DNA from: Methylomagnum ishizawai
GTDB taxonomy: Bacteria > Pseudomonadota > Gammaproteobacteria > Methylococcales > Methylococcaceae
NCBI RefSeq assembly: GCF_019670005.1
Contig: NZ_AP019784.1
Span: forward strand, 186,001-250,000
DNA: 64,000 nt
Reading direction: 5' to 3'
A program made the position numbers and the translations under genes. The notes under the pieces were generated by a model. That model saw only the letters and a list, made by a program, of their open reading frames with translations, did no database searches and was not told the DNA's origin. Positions 60,701 through 64,000 of the stretch are shown one piece after another; positions within the stretch are counted from its first letter, which is position 1, and the number at the start of each line of letters is the position of its first letter.

Positions 60701-63700
60701 GCGAAGGATCGGCCAAGCGCCTGCTGGCCTATGTCGTGGCCGGGGCCGGAGCGGATGAACTCAAGGAGCATCTACGCAGCGGCCTGCCCGAATACATGAT
60801 CCCGGCCCAAATCCTGCGGCTGGACCGCCTGCCGCGGCTGCCCAGCGGCAAGCTGGACCGGAAAGCCCTGCCCGATCCGGAATGGTCCGGCCAGGACGGA
60901 ACATTCCGCGCCCCCGCCACCGCGGCCGAACAAGCCCTGGCCGCGATCTGGCGCGACGTGCTGGGCCTGGAACGGGTGGGGCTGGATGACAACTTCTTCG
61001 AATTGGGTGGCGATTCCATCGTATCGCTACGGGTGGTGAGCCGGGCGCGGCAAGCGGGTTGGGCCATCGCGCCCAAGGATGTATTCCTGCACCAGACCGT
61101 GGCGGCGCTCGCGGCCCATGCGGGCACGCTGGACCCGCGCCCTTTGGGCGAACCGAGCGCCAACGCGGCCCAGGGCGTGGTGCCCTTGACCCCGATCCAG
61201 GCGGCATTCTTCGAGGAGGAGATACCCAACCGCCAGCACTGGAACCTGTCGCTGCTGCTGGAAACCCGGCGGGCCTTGGATTTGGACGCGCTGGCAACCG
61301 CCTTGCGTCATCTGGTCGGGCATCACGACGCGCTGAGGCTGCGCTATCGGGAAGAAGGCGGCGCATGGGTTCAGCGCTATGCCGAAGCCTCCCCATCGGA
61401 ATTAATGTGGCTGCGGGAAGCCGCCGATGCCCAAGAGATCGAGCGCATCGCCCAGGAAGCCCAGCGCAGCCTGGACCTCCAAGCCGGCCCCTTGCTGCGG
61501 GCGGTCCATATCGCCGTGGCCGATGGCAGTTACCGGCTCTTGCTGGTGGCGCATCATTTGGTGGTGGACGGGGTATCCTGGCGCATCCTGCTGGAAGACC
61601 TGCGAACGGGCCTGGAAGCTTCAGGCCGTAAGCCGGAGCAAGCAGGCGGTTCCTACGGACGCCAACCTCAAGCCCCAAGCCCCGAATCCCCAGCCTTCAA
61701 AACCTGGGCCGAACACCTGCGCGACGAGGCCGCGAGTCCCGCCCGGCTGGCCGAATTGCCCTATTGGGCGGCCCAACTGGCCGGATCGACGCCGTACCTG
61801 CCCCAGGATTATCCCGGCCCGCGGGGCTGTTTCGCCGAGGCCGAAACCTACCGTTTGCGCCTGGACCGCGGGGACACCCAGAGGCTCACGCAAGCCGCCC
61901 CGCTGGCCTACCGCGCCCGCATCGACGACCTATTGTTGACCGCCCTGGCGCGGACCCTATGCCGTTGGAGCGGCCAGCCGGACCTGTTGGTGGAATTGGA
62001 AAGCCATGGCCGGGAGGATCGTTCCGGGGATTTGGACCTGAGCCATAGCGTGGGCTGGTATACCGCCGCCTATCCGGTGCGGCTGCGGCCCGCCGCCGAG
62101 CCGGGCCGTGCCATCCAAGCCATCAAGGAACAACTCCGGCAAGTGCCCGGCGGCGGGCAGGGCTATGGCCTCCTGAGATATCTGGCCGCGCCGGAAATCC
62201 AGGAAAAACTCCGCGCCGGGCCGCGTCCCTTGGTGTCGTTCAATTATTTCGGCCAATTGCGCGAGGACGAAAGCTGGTTCTTCCCGGCGCGGGAAAGCGC
62301 GGGCGACGACCACGACCCCGCCGCGCCACTGCCGTCCTTGCTGGAAATCAACGGCCAGATCTACGGCGGCGAGTTGGAACTGCGTTGGCGCTACAGCCGC
62401 GCCCATTACCGGGCCACCACCCTCGCCGTGCTGGCGGAGAAGTATCGGCGCGAATTGCTGGACCTGATCGAGCATTGCCTGGGCGGTGCCCAGGGCGCGA
62501 CGCCCGCCGATTTCCCGCTGGCCCGGCTCGACCAGGACCGGCTCGACGCCCTGCCCCTTCCGCTGGGCCGGGTGGAAGACCTCTATCCGCTCTCGCCCAT
62601 GCAGCAGGGTTTGTTGTTCCATGCGCTGTACGCGCCGGAGCAGCAGACCTACGTCAACCAACTGGCGGTGGATATCGAAGGGCTGGAGCCGGAACGTTTC
62701 GCCGCGGCGTGGCGGGCAGCCGTGCTACGCCACCCCATCCTGCGTAGCGGTTTCCTGTGGCGCGGGGCGGAAACGCCGTTGCAGGCGGTCCATTTCCAGG
62801 TGGAATTGCCGCTCCAAATCCTCGATTGGCGCGGAACGGCCACGCCCGAGCGCCTCGCGGGACTCCGCGCCGCCGAACATGCGCGGGGCTTCGATCTGGC
62901 GAATCCGCCCTTGCTGCGCTTGGTGTTGGTCCGCTTGGACCAGGACCGCCACCACCTGATTTGGACCAGCCATCATCTGCTGCTGGACGGTTGGAGTACT
63001 TCGTTGCTGCTGGGCGAGGTGATCGGGCGGTATGCGGGGCTGGAGGCCGAAGGTTCCGGTTCCCCAAAGCCCCAAGCCCCAAGCCTCGGGCCGCCTCCTC
63101 CGCCATTCCGCGACTACATCGCTTGGCTAGAACAAAAGGACGCCGCGGCGGGAGAACGCTTCTGGCGCGCCCGGCTGGCCTGCTTGGAGGAACCGACCCG
63201 GCTGGCCGGGGCTTTGCCCGCGCCGGTCGCGCCCGCTGCCGGGGTGGAACACCTGCGCCTGCCGTTGGAGGCCACCACCACCGCCCTCCTGCGCCGTGGT
63301 GCCGAAAGCCAGCGCGTCACTTTGAATACCCTGGTCCAGGCCGCTTGGACGCTGCTGCTGTGGCGCTATACCGGACAGGCCACGGTGGCTTTCGGCGTCA
63401 CCGTGGCGGGTCGTCCCGCCGAACTGCCGGACGCGGAGCGGATGCTGGGCTTGTTCATCAATACCCTGCCCCTGGTGCAAACCCCGCGTTCCGGGCAGGC
63501 GGCGGGAGATTGGCTGCGGGCACTGCAAGCCGACAACCTGGCCCTGCGCGAACATGAATACTTGCCGCTGCACGAAATCCAGCGTTGGCACGGTTTGGGG
63601 GCGCGGCCCGGTTCCGGGCAAGCCTTGTTCGATACCTTGCTGGTGTTCGAGAACTACCCCGTGGACCAAGCCTTGCGCGAAGGCGGCGGGCGCTTGCGCT

Positions 63701-64000
63701 TCGGCGTCCCCATCCATATCGATACCACCCACTACCCCTTGACCTTGAACATCACGCTCGGTGACAGCCTGGGATTGGCTTTCGGGTACGATCCGGCGCA
63801 TTTCGACGCCGCCGGGGTCGGTCGTATTTCCCGGCATTTCGAGCGGCTGCTGGTCGAACTGGCCACCCATCCTGAGCGTCCCTTGGGCGGGATCGGCTTG
63901 CTGGACGCCGCCGAGCGGGCGCGGCTGGCGGCCTGGAACGCCACGGCCCGGCGCTACCCGGACCCCGCGCCCGTCCACGAGCGCATCCGCCGCCGGGCCG
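57763..64000 (+). CDS. Siderophore NRPS 2, 5' part: C-A-PCP-E-C-A...
   Basis: Open to the window edge (2079 codons seen). A short N-terminal segment (LVRRFVALPPERRRVFLERL), common at the start of downstream NRPS subunits, leads into C (LHHLIADGWS). A1 follows, with specificity residues D-A-E-E-C-V-G-I-T-K, similar to A1 of NRPS1; then PCP (Ser1085), an epimerase (AHHLVVDGVSW), a second C domain (SHHLLLDGWST) and the beginning of a second A domain. The last 134 bp are identical to the DNA at the front of the Ser-type A3 domain of NRPS1, hinting at a second Ser module. It continues the acyl-D-X-OHAsp-Ser chain with another D-configured, probably basic residue. The start overlaps the NRPS1 stop. 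Confidence 0.9.
59702..59774. repeat. Family 2 hairpins in A1 of NRPS2
   Basis: Two adjoining hairpins: GGCATG/CATGCC at 59707-59723, and GTGGGCCTG/CAGGCCCAC with a GGGA loop at 59744-59765, then CCTACGGAT. They are translated in frame in the loop before the A3 motif. Confidence 0.7.
60473..60532. repeat. Family 1 repeat in A1 of NRPS2
   Basis: 60 bp in frame between AERFVPNPF and RLYRTGDR. GGAGGCCGGAGGCTTG pairs with CAAGCCTCCGG. Confidence 0.75.
61612..61698. repeat. Family 1 repeat in the E domain of NRPS2
   Basis: About 87 bp in frame in a surface loop of the epimerase, with words AAGCTTCAGGCCGTAAGCC and CCTCAAGCCCCAAGCCCCG. Confidence 0.55.
63037..63092. repeat. Family 1 repeat in the second C domain of NRPS2
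   Basis: About 56 bp in frame. GGGGCTGGAGGC precedes the inverted GCCCCAAGCCTCGGG. The translated stretch is Ser/Pro/Gly-rich and sits where C domains usually have a flexible loop. Confidence 0.6.
63867..64000. repeat. 134-bp direct repeat, copy 2 (start of the second A domain of NRPS2)
   Basis: Identical to 55831-55964 and still identical at the window edge, so the true repeat may be longer. Confidence 0.95.

Overview
The window is GC-rich DNA (about 65 % by eye in the core genes), probably from a gammaproteobacterium. The mix of a type I-G CRISPR locus, many insertion sequences and a lipopeptide siderophore cluster would fit a type I methanotroph, but that assignment is a guess. No rRNA or tRNA gene was seen.

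Region 1 (1-12.4 kb) reads rightward and looks like a surface-glycan or glycolipid locus. It starts with the 3' end of a polyprenyl diphosphate synthase. Then come a radical SAM protein with an N-terminal SPASM-like cysteine cluster, an AsnB-type amidotransferase, a UbiA prenyltransferase, a three-part glycosyltransferase, and a Wzm/Wzt-type ABC exporter whose ATPase has a C-terminal substrate-recognition domain. A SAM methyltransferase and a PhyH-type dioxygenase follow. Several of these genes overlap by a few bases.

Region 2 (12.4-34.9 kb) is an accessory island. It holds an IS4-type element with 11-bp target duplications directly behind the phyH stop codon; two nearly identical copies of a second 1417-bp IS in inverted orientation; an IS3 element; an IS630 element; and several transposase and recombinase fragments. 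Among these sit a tandem sulfotransferase-like gene, a decayed type I-G CRISPR-Cas operon (csb1, csb2, cas3, cas3-extension, all frameshifted) with a two-repeat array, and a remnant integron. The integron has a truncated integrase, one attC site and a low-GC two-gene cassette of unknown function; an IS has split the second cassette gene.

Region 3 (35.8-64 kb and beyond) begins with a flavin-dependent monooxygenase and continues into a Fur-controlled siderophore cluster. It encodes a PvdQ-like acylase, an ornithine/lysine N-monooxygenase, an IucB-like acetyltransferase, MbtH, a type II thioesterase, a SyrP-like aspartate hydroxylase and two giant NRPSs. NRPS1 is FAAL-PCP-C-A-PCP-E-C-A(Asp)-PCP-C-A(Ser)-PCP. 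NRPS2 is C-A-PCP-E-C-A... and runs off the window. The predicted product is an acylated precursor of a hydroxamate/beta-hydroxyaspartate peptide siderophore, roughly acyl-D-(basic)-OHAsp-Ser-D-(basic)-..., with the acyl chain possibly trimmed later by the acylase.

The most unusual sequence-level feature is a set of hairpin-forming repeats inserted in frame in linkers and surface loops of both NRPSs, with a related copy in the gap just before NRPS1. Also notable are the integron cassette system and a template-switch-like 26-bp inverted repeat that breaks csb1.
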